A stretch of 64,000 bases of DNA from the NCBI GenBank assembly GCA_002698785.1, contig PAAG01000014.1:124001-188000 (forward strand), read 5' to 3'. Within the stretch, counting starts at the first letter, position 1. Each line of letters starts with the position of its first letter. This document shows, one piece after another, positions 8,294 through 17,051 of this stretch. The position numbers were made by a program, and so were the translations under genes. This stretch comes from Verrucomicrobiales bacterium (GTDB taxonomy: Bacteria > Verrucomicrobiota > Verrucomicrobiia > Verrucomicrobiales > DEV007). The notes below the pieces were generated by a model. The model did no database searches. It had not been told where the DNA came from and saw only the letters and a program-made list of their open reading frames with translations.

Positions 8294-8322
8294 TTGACCA
8301 AGGTTTATTTTGGAACTGTTAA
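8294..8322 (+). promoter_or_regulatory. Sigma70-type promoter candidate for the Gfo/Idh/MocA gene
   Basis: TTGACC (8294-8299), a 17-bp spacer and TGTTAA (8317-8322) match a sigma70-type promoter. The -10 element ends three bases before the annotated ATG at 8326. Transcription would therefore start at or just after that ATG, implying either a leaderless message or a start further downstream, for example the ATG at 8377. Confidence 0.4.
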
Positions 8323-8325
8323 GTT

Positions 8326-9702
8326 ATGGGAGAAGAAGAGAACAAGAGCCGTCATGTGTTGTATGGAAGCGCCGGAATGGCCGCAGCGGGGATGATCCCG
8401 AGTTCCCGACGCACGGCGAAAAAACCCGAGCCTGATCCAGAACCGGAGGTCGAGCAGGAGGAGGAAATTGAGGACACTCCCATCGAAGAAGAGGTCGAAA
8501 CCACCGAAAGCGCAGAAGAAGCCGCCGAGGACTCGACCGCTGCCGAAGAAGAATCAGAACCTGAGGAAGAACCGACTCCGGAAGAGCCAGAGGTCCAGTT
8601 TACTCGGGCAGGCATTATCGGTCATACCGGCTCAGGCGACTTTGGAATAGGACTCGACAAAGTGTATCAAAGACTGGATGGCGTTCGCCTCGATGCCATC
8701 ACCGACCTCAACGCCGACGCGCTGGAAGACACCCGCTCTCGTATCGGTGCTCCCGCAGGATACTCTGACTACGCCGAGATGCTTGAAAAGGAAGATCTCG
8801 ACTTGGTCTGCGTTGCCTGCGGTTGGCCCGATCAACATTTTCAAATGATCAAGGCCGCTCTAGAGGCGGAAGTGAACGTTTTCACCGAAGTACCTTTTGT
8901 CTCCAGTCTCAAAGAAGCCGACGAGCTGATTTCCCTCGCGGATGAAAAGGCTCTCAAACTCGCCGTGGCTCAACAGTTACGAAGCGATCCCAATTTGCAG
9001 AAATTTCGCGAAGAGTATTCTGAGCTGATCGGAGAACTGCTCGAGCTTCATGTGTTCGGTAACATGGCAGCCAATGCAGGTGGAGAAGACCTGCTTCTCC
9101 ATGGAACTCATTTGTTTGACGTAGTCCGGTGGTTTGCTGGCGAAGTCAGCTATTGCACGTCACAGATTACAAAAGACGGCGCTCCAGCCATTGCAGACGA
9201 TGCCCACCAGTCATCCAATGGGAACTTCGGACTTCTTCTCGGTGATACAATCCGCGCAGAGTTCGTCATGGAATCGGAGATAACGGTCACCTTCCTGTCT
9301 GACGCCCGGATGGCTGATGTGGTAGGTCCGTGGGGAATCGAATTTGTCGGATCAAAGTCGCGGGCGCGGCTGTATGCGGGGCTCCCCCCCGTGATCTCAA
9401 TTCTGAAAAAACCAGATCCAGCTTCCCCCAGCCGAAAGGACAAGTGGTATCAATGGCCGGAAGGACTCGACGAGTATCACGAACCAGTAGACAAATTCAC
9501 CGGTATGGAGGCAGCAAACCGCCGGGTAGTGAAGGATTGGCTGGAATCGATTGAGAACGACAAGGAACCGGCCTGTTCAGCCTTCCAGGCAATGAAGGCA
9601 CTGGAGATGGTTCATGGCGTCTGGCAATCTGGAGCATCGATGAAGCGGGCCTATTTTCCGCTGATAAATCGATTTCATCCCCTCAGTGAAGAATCGCAGT
9701 GA
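8326..9702 (+). CDS. Gfo/Idh/MocA-family oxidoreductase with long acidic linker
   Basis: Of 458 residues, about 35-87 are a Glu/Pro-rich linker (EEEIEDTPIEEEVETTESAE). A Rossmann NAD(P)-binding domain follows, starting FTRAGIIGHTGSGDFG, then the C-terminal alpha/beta domain. The conserved EKP motif, whose Lys is catalytic in the family, appears as TEVP, so the Lys is missing. The His of the active-site helix seems kept (LLLHGTHLFDVVRWFAG). It may bind a sugar nucleotide or act differently from typical dehydrogenases. A promoter-like element abuts the ATG, so the true start may be 8377. TerC and MFS genes follow closely on the same strand. Confidence 0.85.
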   Translation: MGEEENKSRHVLYGSAGMAAAGMIPSSRRTAKKPEPDPEPEVEQEEEIEDTPIEEEVETTESAEEAAEDSTAAEEESEPEEEPTPEEPEVQFTRAGIIGHTGSGDFGIGLDKVYQRLDGVRLDAITDLNADALEDTRSRIGAPAGYSDYAEMLEKEDLDLVCVACGWPDQHFQMIKAALEAEVNVFTEVPFVSSLKEADELISLADEKALKLAVAQQLRSDPNLQKFREEYSELIGELLELHVFGNMAANAGGEDLLLHGTHLFDVVRWFAGEVSYCTSQITKDGAPAIADDAHQSSNGNFGLLLGDTIRAEFVMESEITVTFLSDARMADVVGPWGIEFVGSKSRARLYAGLPPVISILKKPDPASPSRKDKWYQWPEGLDEYHEPVDKFTGMEAANRRVVKDWLESIENDKEPACSAFQAMKALEMVHGVWQSGASMKRAYFPLINRFHPLSEESQ

Positions 9703-9761
9703 TTTTGGTTTGTGTCCGGCGGATTTTCCTGTTTGATCTCCCCGGAACCTCAGCTGATTTC

Positions 9762-10577
9762 ATGGGCGAACTTTTTGCTAATCCCTTTACCGTAGAAAAC
9801 CTTTTTACCCTCCTGATGCTCGTACTGCTTCAGGCGGTACTGGGCTTCGACAACCTCCTGTATATATCACTGGAGTCTCAGCGGGCGCCCAAGGAGAAGC
9901 AGCCTTATGTCCGAAAGCTTGGGATCAGCGTTGCGATCATCTTGCGGCTGGTTCTACTTCTCGTCCTGTCTCTGCTGATTGATAAAGTAAACGTGAGCCT
10001 GTTTAAGATCGACACGTCTTTCATGCACGGAGACTTCAACGTTCACAGTCTCATCGTGCTGGCTGGTGGCGCCTTCATTATGTATACGGCGGTGAAAGAA
10101 GTCTTCCATATGATCGCCATCCACCCCGAAGAAGGCGAAGGCCACCTTGGAGAAGGCTCGAAGAAATCGGTCGGCAGCGTTATCACGATGATCGTGCTGA
10201 TGAACCTCGTCTTTTCGTTCGATTCGATTTTAAGCGCAATGGCACTGACAAAGAATTTCTACGTTATGGCGACGGCGATAGTCATCGGCGGGATTCTTAT
10301 GATCTGGCTGTCAGATGGAGTTTCCACTTTCTTGAAAAAGAACCGAATGTACGAAGTTCTCGGCCTTTTCATTCTGCTAATTGTTGGAATCATGCTCCTC
10401 ACAGAAGGCGGTCACTTGGCCCACTTGAGCTTCTTCGGCAATGAGGTTCATCAGATGTCGAAAACGACTTTCTATTTTGTCATCGTTGTTCTCGTTCTTA
10501 CCGATATCGTCCAGGGCCGATACCAGAAGAAGCTTCTAGCGAAGCAGGAAAAGGCAAACCCATCCAGGCACGCCTGA
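9762..10577 (+). CDS. TerC-family integral membrane protein
   Basis: I chose the ATG at 9762 (MGELFANPFT), giving 271 residues; the track frame begins at 9699 with a non-family extension overlapping the previous gene. About seven membrane segments are visible. The two acidic membrane motifs of the TerC family are present: LGFDNLLYISL near the N-terminus and FSFDSILSAMAL in the middle. TerC/Alx proteins are metal-handling proteins, shown in some bacteria to export manganese and load secreted metalloenzymes. Which metal is handled here cannot be read from the sequence. It lies 59 bp after the Gfo/Idh/MocA gene and about 50 bp before an MFS gene. Confidence 0.9.
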   Translation: MGELFANPFTVENLFTLLMLVLLQAVLGFDNLLYISLESQRAPKEKQPYVRKLGISVAIILRLVLLLVLSLLIDKVNVSLFKIDTSFMHGDFNVHSLIVLAGGAFIMYTAVKEVFHMIAIHPEEGEGHLGEGSKKSVGSVITMIVLMNLVFSFDSILSAMALTKNFYVMATAIVIGGILMIWLSDGVSTFLKKNRMYEVLGLFILLIVGIMLLTEGGHLAHLSFFGNEVHQMSKTTFYFVIVVLVLTDIVQGRYQKKLLAKQEKANPSRHA

Positions 10578-10627
10578 TCCCCCCACCCCGGAAGGAAGTC
10601 TGACCCTGCAGACTCCACTCTTAAATT

Positions 10628-11857
10628 GTGAAGATGTCTCCCCGAAAGCCGGCGCTCATTTTCATCTTCATTACTCTGTTTCTCGACGTTCTGGGGGTAG
10701 GCTTGATTATCCCCGTCCTGCCAAGCCTGGTAAAAGAGATCCATCCGGGCGGCATAGGGTCCGCCGCTCCCATCTATGGATGGCTGGCAGGATTGTATTC
10801 CTTAATGCAGTTTCTGTTTGCCCCGATTATCGGAAGCCTATCGGATCAATATGGCCGGCGCCCTGTCATTCTCCTTTCCCTGCTCGGCTCCGGGCTGGAC
10901 TACTTTTTACTCGCCTGGGCTCCGAGTCTCGTTTGGCTATTTGTAGGGCGCATAATTTCAGGCATCACCGGTGCCAATTTTTCAGCCGCCTCCGCTTACA
11001 TCGCCGACGTCAGCACGAGAGAAAAGAGATCCGCTAATTTTGGAATCATCGGGGCGGCATTCGGCCTTGGCTTTGTCTGTGGCCCTGCGCTTGGCGGTTG
11101 GATAGGCGGCGAGTTCGGATTGCGTGCTCCATTTATTGCAGCTGGAGTGATCACACTCCTGAACTGGCTCTATGGGCTCTTCATACTCCCGGAATCCCTG
11201 AAGCCAGAAAACAAGCGTCCCTTCAAGTGGAGACGATCGAATCCCGGCCACTCGCTCATTCACCTCCTGAAAAAGAACTCGGTCCTGATGCTCGCCAGTT
11301 CCTTTTTCATCTCCACACTGGCTCATCAAGTCTACCCTGCCATCTGGGTCCTATACACCGCCTATCGCTACGAATGGGGACCGCGGCAAACAGGTCTCTC
11401 ACTCGCCCTTGTCGGATTGATGGCTGCCATAGTTCAAGGTGGATTGGCCCGCCGCATCATACCAAAACTCGGGGAGAAAACGTCAGCGGTCGTCGGATTC
11501 ACGGTTATGGCGATTGCATTGTCAGGCTATGCGATTGCTTCAGAGGGCTGGATGATTTATCCCATAATCGTGTTCGGATCCTTCTCAGGTATCGCAGTGC
11601 CGGCCATCCAGGGAATGATTTCGAAAAGCTTTGGCGATGATGAACAAGGCCGAATCCAGGGCTCGCTCACAAGCCTCCAGAGCATTGCTGGATTCCTCGG
11701 CCCAATTATGGCCACCGCTGTCTTCGGCTATTTTATCGGAAACTCTGTGCCTGTTCAGATTCCCGGTGCTCCGTTTTTCCTGAGCTCTCTTCTCACTCTC
11801 CTCGCTGCAGGCCTGGCCGCATCGTCGCCAAGGATCATTTCGCGCTCCGCGGAGTAG
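10628..11857 (+). CDS. MFS efflux transporter, TetA/TCR-like
   Basis: The frame starts GTG-AAG-ATG, so translation may begin at 10628 or at the ATG at 10634; the protein has about 407-409 residues. Twelve membrane segments are apparent. The start IFITLFLDVLGVGLIIPVLP and motif A GSLSDQYGRRPV place it in the drug:H+ antiporter branch that includes TetA. It would act in the inner membrane as a proton-driven exporter. Substrate specificity cannot be told and a resistance role should not be assumed. It is probably the last gene of a unit with the oxidoreductase and TerC, followed by a hairpin at 12005-12034. Confidence 0.88.
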   Translation: MKMSPRKPALIFIFITLFLDVLGVGLIIPVLPSLVKEIHPGGIGSAAPIYGWLAGLYSLMQFLFAPIIGSLSDQYGRRPVILLSLLGSGLDYFLLAWAPSLVWLFVGRIISGITGANFSAASAYIADVSTREKRSANFGIIGAAFGLGFVCGPALGGWIGGEFGLRAPFIAAGVITLLNWLYGLFILPESLKPENKRPFKWRRSNPGHSLIHLLKKNSVLMLASSFFISTLAHQVYPAIWVLYTAYRYEWGPRQTGLSLALVGLMAAIVQGGLARRIIPKLGEKTSAVVGFTVMAIALSGYAIASEGWMIYPIIVFGSFSGIAVPAIQGMISKSFGDDEQGRIQGSLTSLQSIAGFLGPIMATAVFGYFIGNSVPVQIPGAPFFLSSLLTLLAAGLAASSPRIISRSAE

Positions 11858-12165
11858 TCACCGCCTTCTCACAACGGATGCATTGATCTCGACCTCTTCT
11901 TGTGTTTCTGTTAGTGTCATAGGGAGCAATCCATTTAATAGTGAGCATGACAGAAGAAAAACCACCCTCTTCCCTCTGATTACAAAAGAGTTACACGAGA
12001 AATAATGGGAAACGAAAACCCTATCGTTTCCCATCATTTTCCTAACCCGACCTGCGAATGGATATTTTCCACCCGATTCAAAGTCCCACTTGTGTTTCAC
12101 CCCGGTAAGAACTTATTGAGGTTTAGCGGTACGATTCGTGCATTTCCTTCACGCAGGCCCTCCCC
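11858..12165 (+). other. 308-bp non-coding stretch between MFS and glucosidase genes
   Basis: No convincing gene is present. The minus-strand 80-codon frame here has no family features and covers the hairpin. The stretch contains a perfect 10-bp inverted repeat at 12005-12034 and A/T-rich sequence around 11935-12004 that could hold the promoter of the downstream glucosidase, but no clean -35/-10 pair was found. Confidence 0.5.
12005..12034 (+). terminator. Hairpin, probable terminator
   Basis: ATGGGAAACG and CGTTTCCCAT form a perfect 10-bp stem around a 10-base loop, followed by CATTTTCC. The T-run is short, so termination is likely but not certain; an operator or RNA structure is possible. 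Confidence 0.4.
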
Positions 12166-14835
12166 ATGAACGACTATCATCTCGCCGCACTCAACGATCC
12201 GGAATCCAAGCGCCTGAAGCAGGATCCGCTCAAGCGCACCAACTGGAAACTCTGGGGGCCTTACCTCTCGGAGCGGCAATGGGGAACGGTTCGCGAAGAC
12301 TATTCGGCCAACTCAGACGCTTGGGGAAGTTTCCCTCGAGAACATGCACCTGCTCGAGCCTACCGGTGGGGTGAAGATGGCCTCATGGGCTGGTGCGACC
12401 GATATTGCCGACTATGCTTTTCTGTTTCGCTCTGGAATGGAAAAGACACCGTCCTCAAAGAAAGGCTCTTTGGACTCTCCAACCACGAGGGAAATCATGG
12501 CGAGGACGTAAAGGAGCTCTACTACTACCTCGACTCCACGCCTACGCACTCATTTGCCCGTTCGCTCTACAAATATCCTCACAATGCCTTCCCCTACGAT
12601 GATCTGATCGAAGTGAATGGAAAGCGCACTCGCAACGATCCTGAATACGAAATCGAAGACACAGGCATTTTCGATGAAGACAGATATTTCGATGTGGAGA
12701 CAACGTACGCAAAGGGAGGTCCGGAGGATTTGTTGATTATCGTTCAGGTGACCAATCATGGCCCCGAGCCAGCTCCAATCCACGTATTGCCCACCCTATG
12801 GTTTCGAAACACCTGGTCATGGGGCAGAGACGGAGAAGACATGACGGGGCGGCCAGACATCAGACTGGAGAACGGGGCGCTTGTCACCAGTCACGACACC
12901 CTACCCTCCTACCAGTTCATGGTGGAAGACGAAGCCGAGGTCTGGTTTACAGAGAACGAGACCAATCCCGAGCTTTGGAATCCACTCGCGAAATCTAAGC
13001 CTCCTACCTCTACGAAAGATGCAATCTCCAGGGCGCTTTTGAAGAAAGAGCTTTTCGCATTGAAGCAGGAGACAAACGGAACCAAGGCAGCCGTGGTGTT
13101 CCACCGAACCGTCCCCGCCGGGGAATCAATACAATTCAGACTTCGGTTGAGCAGAAAAGACCTCGCGCCGAACCCCGAAAACGCATTTGGTGAAGACTTC
13201 GCAACCATCGTCGAAAAACGACGAGATGAAGCGAATACTTTTTACCATGTTCGGAAACCTGAATTCGTTTCTGAACAGGAGCAGGATGTTTATCGAAAAG
13301 CTTCTGCAGGGTTGCTCTGGACGAAGCAGTTTTACCACTTCGTCGTCAACGACTGGCTCGATGGCGACCCCGACAATCCTGCGCCGCCTGAGCGGAAGCA
13401 CGGCCGGAACAGTGGATGGAATCACCTGTTCAACCGAGACATCATCAGCATGCCGGACAAGTGGGAATATCCTTGGTATGCAGCGTGGGACCTTGCCTTT
13501 CACGTGCTCCCACTGGCAGAGATCGATCCACACTTTGCCAAGAGGCAGCTTACCCTTTTCCTTCGAGAATGGTATATGCATCCCAACGGGCAACTGCCCG
13601 CATACGAGTGGAATTTCAGCGATACTAATCCACCGGTTCACGCCTGGGCAGTGTGGAGGGTCTACAAACTGGCAGAAGCGAGAGGAGATCGTGACTTAGC
13701 TTTTCTCTCCTCCGCTTTCCAGAAACTGCTGATGAATTTCACCTGGTGGGTCAATCGCACGGACAAGCGAGGCAACAATCTCTTCTCTGGCGGGTTCCTT
13801 GGTCTGGACAACATCGGTGTTTTCGATCGATCACGAGGATTGCCATCAGGCGGTATTCTGGAACAGGCCGACGGCACGGGCTGGATGGCTTTCTACTGCA
13901 CTACAATGCTGGCCATTGCCATTGAACTGGCCGAGGAAGACCGAGCCTACGAAGATATGGCCTCCAAGTTCTTCGAGCACTTCGTGACGATTACGCTATC
14001 CATCAATGGCCATGGCAGGCACGCGGGATTGTGGTGTAAAGAAGACCAGTTCTACTATGATTGGGTGGTCGATGACAAAGGCCGTAGGCCCATCGCTGTC
14101 AGGTCCTTGGTGGGTCTACTGCCCTTGATTGCGGTGGAAATCCTCGACCAGAGACATATCGAACCGCTCACAGGATTCATGGAGCGAACCAACTGGTTTC
14201 TCGATCACCGAAAGCATTTGGCTGATTCAGTATCGTCACTTAGCGATAATGGTGACATGCGTCTATTATCCTGCTGTTCCAAGGAAAGACTGACGAAAAT
14301 CCTCGAGTATCTCTTCGACGAAGACGAATTTCTTTCACCATTTGGATTTCGCTCCCTGTCAAAATATCACGAAGAGAATCCCTTCACCCTCAAGCTCGGA
14401 GAGAACACTCACTCCATTGCATATTCACCGGGAGAGTCCAATTCCCCCATGTTCGGTGGAAATTCGAATTGGCGGGGCCCCATCTGGTTTCCCACGAATT
14501 ACCTTCTGATTGAAGCCCTCCAACGATACCACCATTTTTACGGAGACAGTTTCACCGTGGAGTTTCCTACCGGCTCTGGGAACAGAATTACGCTCGGCGA
14601 AGCCGCCAATCACATGTCCCAGCGCCTGATTTCTCTCTTTCTCGTAAATCAGGAGACCGGACAAAGACCTTCTGAAGGTCTTTCACGCCTGCACACAGCC
14701 TCATCTGGAAAAGAGCCGCTTCTTCACTTTTACGAGTACTTCCATGCTGAGACGGGAAAAGGTCTTGGAGCCAGTCACCAGACAGGTTGGACAGCTTTGG
14801 TAAGTCGCCTGATCCACAAGTCCTGGACCGATTGA
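12166..14835 (+). CDS. GH63-like glucosidase (MGH1-type catalytic domain)
   Basis: The 889-residue protein has the conserved opening KLWGPYLSERQWGTVREDYS and RAYRWGEDGLMGW of bacterial glucosidases related to GH63. An N-terminal beta-sandwich region (about 1-400) precedes an (alpha/alpha)6-barrel catalytic region (about 400-885) with GFLGLDNIGVFDRS, QADGTGWM and NSNWRGPIWFP, the last typical of the family. There is no signal peptide, so it should be cytosolic and act on imported or stored alpha-glucosides; the exact substrate is unknown. It stands alone after a 308-bp gap and before the nrdR promoter region. Confidence 0.88.
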   Translation: MNDYHLAALNDPESKRLKQDPLKRTNWKLWGPYLSERQWGTVREDYSANSDAWGSFPREHAPARAYRWGEDGLMGWCDRYCRLCFSVSLWNGKDTVLKERLFGLSNHEGNHGEDVKELYYYLDSTPTHSFARSLYKYPHNAFPYDDLIEVNGKRTRNDPEYEIEDTGIFDEDRYFDVETTYAKGGPEDLLIIVQVTNHGPEPAPIHVLPTLWFRNTWSWGRDGEDMTGRPDIRLENGALVTSHDTLPSYQFMVEDEAEVWFTENETNPELWNPLAKSKPPTSTKDAISRALLKKELFALKQETNGTKAAVVFHRTVPAGESIQFRLRLSRKDLAPNPENAFGEDFATIVEKRRDEANTFYHVRKPEFVSEQEQDVYRKASAGLLWTKQFYHFVVNDWLDGDPDNPAPPERKHGRNSGWNHLFNRDIISMPDKWEYPWYAAWDLAFHVLPLAEIDPHFAKRQLTLFLREWYMHPNGQLPAYEWNFSDTNPPVHAWAVWRVYKLAEARGDRDLAFLSSAFQKLLMNFTWWVNRTDKRGNNLFSGGFLGLDNIGVFDRSRGLPSGGILEQADGTGWMAFYCTTMLAIAIELAEEDRAYEDMASKFFEHFVTITLSINGHGRHAGLWCKEDQFYYDWVVDDKGRRPIAVRSLVGLLPLIAVEILDQRHIEPLTGFMERTNWFLDHRKHLADSVSSLSDNGDMRLLSCCSKERLTKILEYLFDEDEFLSPFGFRSLSKYHEENPFTLKLGENTHSIAYSPGESNSPMFGGNSNWRGPIWFPTNYLLIEALQRYHHFYGDSFTVEFPTGSGNRITLGEAANHMSQRLISLFLVNQETGQRPSEGLSRLHTASSGKEPLLHFYEYFHAETGKGLGASHQTGWTALVSRLIHKSWTD

Positions 14836-14908
14836 TAGATCCTTGACCTGAGAAATGTGCTTGGTTTTGCAGAAACAGGCAGAAAACAGCAGAAAAACGC
14901 ACTCAGAC

Positions 14909-14921
14909 CCACATGTTGTGG
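14909..14921 (+). promoter_or_regulatory. NrdR-box-like palindrome 1
   Basis: CCACA-TGT-TGTGG is a perfect 5-bp inverted repeat about 90 bp before nrdR. Its centre is 33 bp from that of a second palindrome, close to three helical turns, as for the paired boxes bound by NrdR. Confidence 0.5.
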
Positions 14922-14932
14922 TGTTTTTCAAA

Positions 14933-14938
14933 TTGACA
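14933..14938 (+). promoter_or_regulatory. Consensus -35 element of nrdR
   Basis: A perfect TTGACA lies between the two palindromes. No equally good -10 follows at 17 bp; CTCTAA at 14958-14963 (19-bp spacer) is the best candidate. Protein bound at either palindrome would block polymerase. Confidence 0.4.
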
Positions 14939-14941
14939 CCC

Positions 14942-14954
14942 CAACATATTGTTG
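14942..14954 (+). promoter_or_regulatory. NrdR-box-like palindrome 2
   Basis: CAACA-TAT-TGTTG is a perfect 5-bp inverted repeat located just after the -35 hexamer, resembling an NrdR box (A/T centre, short inverted arms). Confidence 0.5.
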
Positions 14955-15009
14955 CAACTCTAAGAATAGAGTCGCACATTTGCTCACCTAACCGCTCTGC
15001 CGCCCCGTC

Positions 15010-15510
15010 ATGCGTTGCATCAAGTGTAACAGCCTGGAAGATAAAGTTATTGATTCCCGCCTATCGAAGGATGGCTTTTCCATCCGCCGTCGGCGGGAGT
15101 GTCTTGATTGCGGACATCGCTTCACCACATACGAACAGGTGGAGCGCCGCGACGTGCTGGTAGTGAAGCGTGATAATACTCGAGAACCCTTTAAGCGCGA
15201 GAAACTTCTCAGTGGATTGGTAAAGGCCTGTGAAAAGCGCCCCGTGCCAATCGAAGTGCTTGAAAATGCCGTCGATGAGATCGTGAATGAACTCACTTCG
15301 GACAACTTGAAGGAGATCCCGAGTCGCTCCATTGGCCCACTGGTGATGGTGCGACTTCAGAAGATCGACCCTGTTGCCTTCGTCCGCTACGCATCCGTCT
15401 ACCGCCAATTCCAAGACGTGGGTGAATTCAGCGAGGTAATCGAGTCGCTCGAAAACATTCCGATGGATAACCTGCTTCAGCCTGAGCTCTTCGACGCAGA
15501 GAAGAACTGA
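15010..15510 (+). CDS. nrdR: Transcriptional repressor NrdR
   Basis: The 166-residue protein has an N-terminal zinc ribbon with Cys3, Cys6, Cys31 and Cys34 (MRCIKC ... CLDCGHRF), then the family signature RRRREC and an ATP-cone domain (about 50-140, VVKRDNTREPFKREKLLSGL). NrdR senses ATP/dATP through the cone and represses ribonucleotide reductase genes. Length and motifs are standard. Two box-like palindromes around a TTGACA element lie upstream, so autoregulation is likely. No ribonucleotide reductase gene is in the window. There is no Shine-Dalgarno sequence; the leader before the ATG is pyrimidine-rich. Confidence 0.97.
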   Translation: MRCIKCNSLEDKVIDSRLSKDGFSIRRRRECLDCGHRFTTYEQVERRDVLVVKRDNTREPFKREKLLSGLVKACEKRPVPIEVLENAVDEIVNELTSDNLKEIPSRSIGPLVMVRLQKIDPVAFVRYASVYRQFQDVGEFSEVIESLENIPMDNLLQPELFDAEKN

Positions 15511-15580
15511 TTTTGGATCCTGTATCCCCCGTAAAACACAACACACACAAACAAACCGTTACCCCTCACAAAGCTAACCC

Positions 15581-16144
15581 ATGATTGCCCTCCCGCACGC
15601 ACTCCCCTTTATACGAATTGGCTCCTCCAGCCTTGCTCTGTGCAAGACTGAATGGCTGACCGAAACGTTGACCAACGCCACAGAAGGAACAGACGTTCCC
15701 GGCTGGATGGCTGAGGACATCTCCCGTGGAGTGGAAAGTTACCTCGTGAATCATTACCGCGGCAGCGTAATTGATTCTGAGGAGTTGTTCGATCGAATCG
15801 AAAAGACTCTCTCCACTCTCGGGCTCAATCAGGTTGCAGCCAATATCGACAAGACGCCTCCTCCCGTTCGCATTTCCTTGAATGAGCTCGCTCGCCGCGC
15901 AGGTTCCGGCTATGAACTGGTTTTCTTCCAGTTGCTCGGGCAGCAGCTTCAATCTGCCCTTTTCGGCGGTGCCCAAAGGCTCGAATTCTACGGCATGCGT
16001 TCGTGCGTAAAACGAATGACCTCCACACGAAAGTGGTCTTCTCGTTGTGACAAATTGCGTGAGGAAATCGATGGATGTATCGAACGGTTTCGCGAAGAAG
16101 CCGCGCTTCTGAATCCGGAACTCACTGTTGTGATTGCTTCTTAA
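15581..16144 (+). CDS. Uncharacterised protein with ATP-cone-like segment
   Basis: This 187-residue protein lies 70 bp after nrdR on the same strand. Residues about 47-88 (EDISRGVESYL...EELFDRIEKTLSTLGLNQVA) follow the helix spacing of the C-terminal part of ATP-cone domains, as seen in NrdR and ribonucleotide reductases. The N-terminal strand motif with the Lys-rich nucleotide contacts is not clear, so nucleotide binding is uncertain. The C-terminal half is helical and basic with a pair of Cys (SCVKRM, SRCDKL). No known family was recognised. Confidence 0.75.
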   Translation: MIALPHALPFIRIGSSSLALCKTEWLTETLTNATEGTDVPGWMAEDISRGVESYLVNHYRGSVIDSEELFDRIEKTLSTLGLNQVAANIDKTPPPVRISLNELARRAGSGYELVFFQLLGQQLQSALFGGAQRLEFYGMRSCVKRMTSTRKWSSRCDKLREEIDGCIERFREEAALLNPELTVVIAS

Positions 16145-16159
16145 CTTGTCTTTCTCAGT

Positions 16160-16504
16160 ATGACATTATTTGAGAAAATCATCGCTCGAGAAATTCCCGC
16201 AGACATCGTCTACGAGGATGATCGCGCTCTGGCCTTCAAAGACATATCTCCCCAGGCTCCCACACATATCCTTGTAATTCCCAAAAAGCCTATCCCTCGT
16301 GTCGGAGAGGCCGCTGAAGAAGACGAGGCGCTACTTGGTCATTTGCTGCTCACAGCAGGAAAAGTCGCTACCGACCTTGGCATCAATAGCCAGGATGAGG
16401 GTTTCCGCCTCGTGATCAACAACGGGTCACAGGGAGGAGAAGCTGTTCCCCACCTTCACATCCACCTCCTCTCCGGCCGACAGATGAATTGGCCTCCTGG
16501 TTAG
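16160..16504 (+). CDS. HIT-family nucleotide hydrolase (HINT-like)
   Basis: The 114-residue protein has the HIT triad HLHIHLL near its C-terminus, with the family N-terminus [18 protein letters not shown] and the ...ILVIPKKPI strand. HINT proteins hydrolyse purine nucleoside phosphoramidates and adenylylated amino acids in the cytosol. Length and motifs are standard. It follows the preceding gene by 15 bp and probably shares its transcript. Confidence 0.95.
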   Translation: MTLFEKIIAREIPADIVYEDDRALAFKDISPQAPTHILVIPKKPIPRVGEAAEEDEALLGHLLLTAGKVATDLGINSQDEGFRLVINNGSQGGEAVPHLHIHLLSGRQMNWPPG

Positions 16505-16574
16505 GAAATTCGCATTCTGCCAAATTTTCGGAATATCGACTTGGGCTTACTCAATTCATCGATATGATGGCCTA

Positions 16575-17030
16575 GTGACTCAAGAATCGAATTCCCTTCA
16601 AGTAATCGGGTGGAGAGAGTGGCTATCATTGCCCAGTCTCGGAATCGACCATATCAAGGCAAAGGTGGACACCGGTGCCCGAACGTCTGCGCTGCATACC
16701 TTCGGGCTCGAAATTTACGAGAGTGACGAAGGCATTTCCCGCGTGAAGTTTCGTGTGCATCCGCTGCAAGATAACGAAGATTTCGTCGTGGAATGCGATT
16801 GCCCTGTTGCCAATCAGAAATCCGTTAAGGACTCGGGCGGTCACGAAGAAATTCGCCCTTTTATCAAGATCCCTATCACACTCGGCCCAAAGACCTGGGA
16901 AGCTGAAGTCAGCCTGACAAACCGAGACAACATGAAGTTTCGGATGCTGCTTGGTCGGACCGCCATGAGGGGCCACTACCTGGTGCACCCAGGCATCTCC
17001 TACCAGATTGGAACTGAACCAAATTTGTAA
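16575..17030 (+). CDS. RimK-associated retropepsin-like zinc protease family protein (RimB-like)
   Basis: The 151-residue protein starts at GTG. The motif VDTGARTSALH contains the aspartic-protease-like DTGA of the DUF785 family, often named ATP-dependent zinc protease, and LGRTAMRGHYLV is the second family block. The gene family is repeatedly found beside rimK; in Pseudomonas the RimB product processes glutamate tails added to ribosomal protein S6. Here rimK starts 21 bp downstream, supporting a shared role. Whether it acts on S6 is inference. Confidence 0.9.
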   Translation: MTQESNSLQVIGWREWLSLPSLGIDHIKAKVDTGARTSALHTFGLEIYESDEGISRVKFRVHPLQDNEDFVVECDCPVANQKSVKDSGGHEEIRPFIKIPITLGPKTWEAEVSLTNRDNMKFRMLLGRTAMRGHYLVHPGISYQIGTEPNL

Positions 17031-17051
17031 GTCTCCCGTAACCATTTCCCA

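Noticed and set aside
11858-12100. Minus-strand 80-codon frame between MFS and glucosidase genes
   Set aside because: It starts at GTG, covers the hairpin at 12005-12034 and shows no family, signal or domain features.
15520-15575. CA-rich stretch (ACACAACACACACAAACAAACC)
   Set aside because: It is too short and irregular to be a functional repeat; probably just the leader of the next gene.
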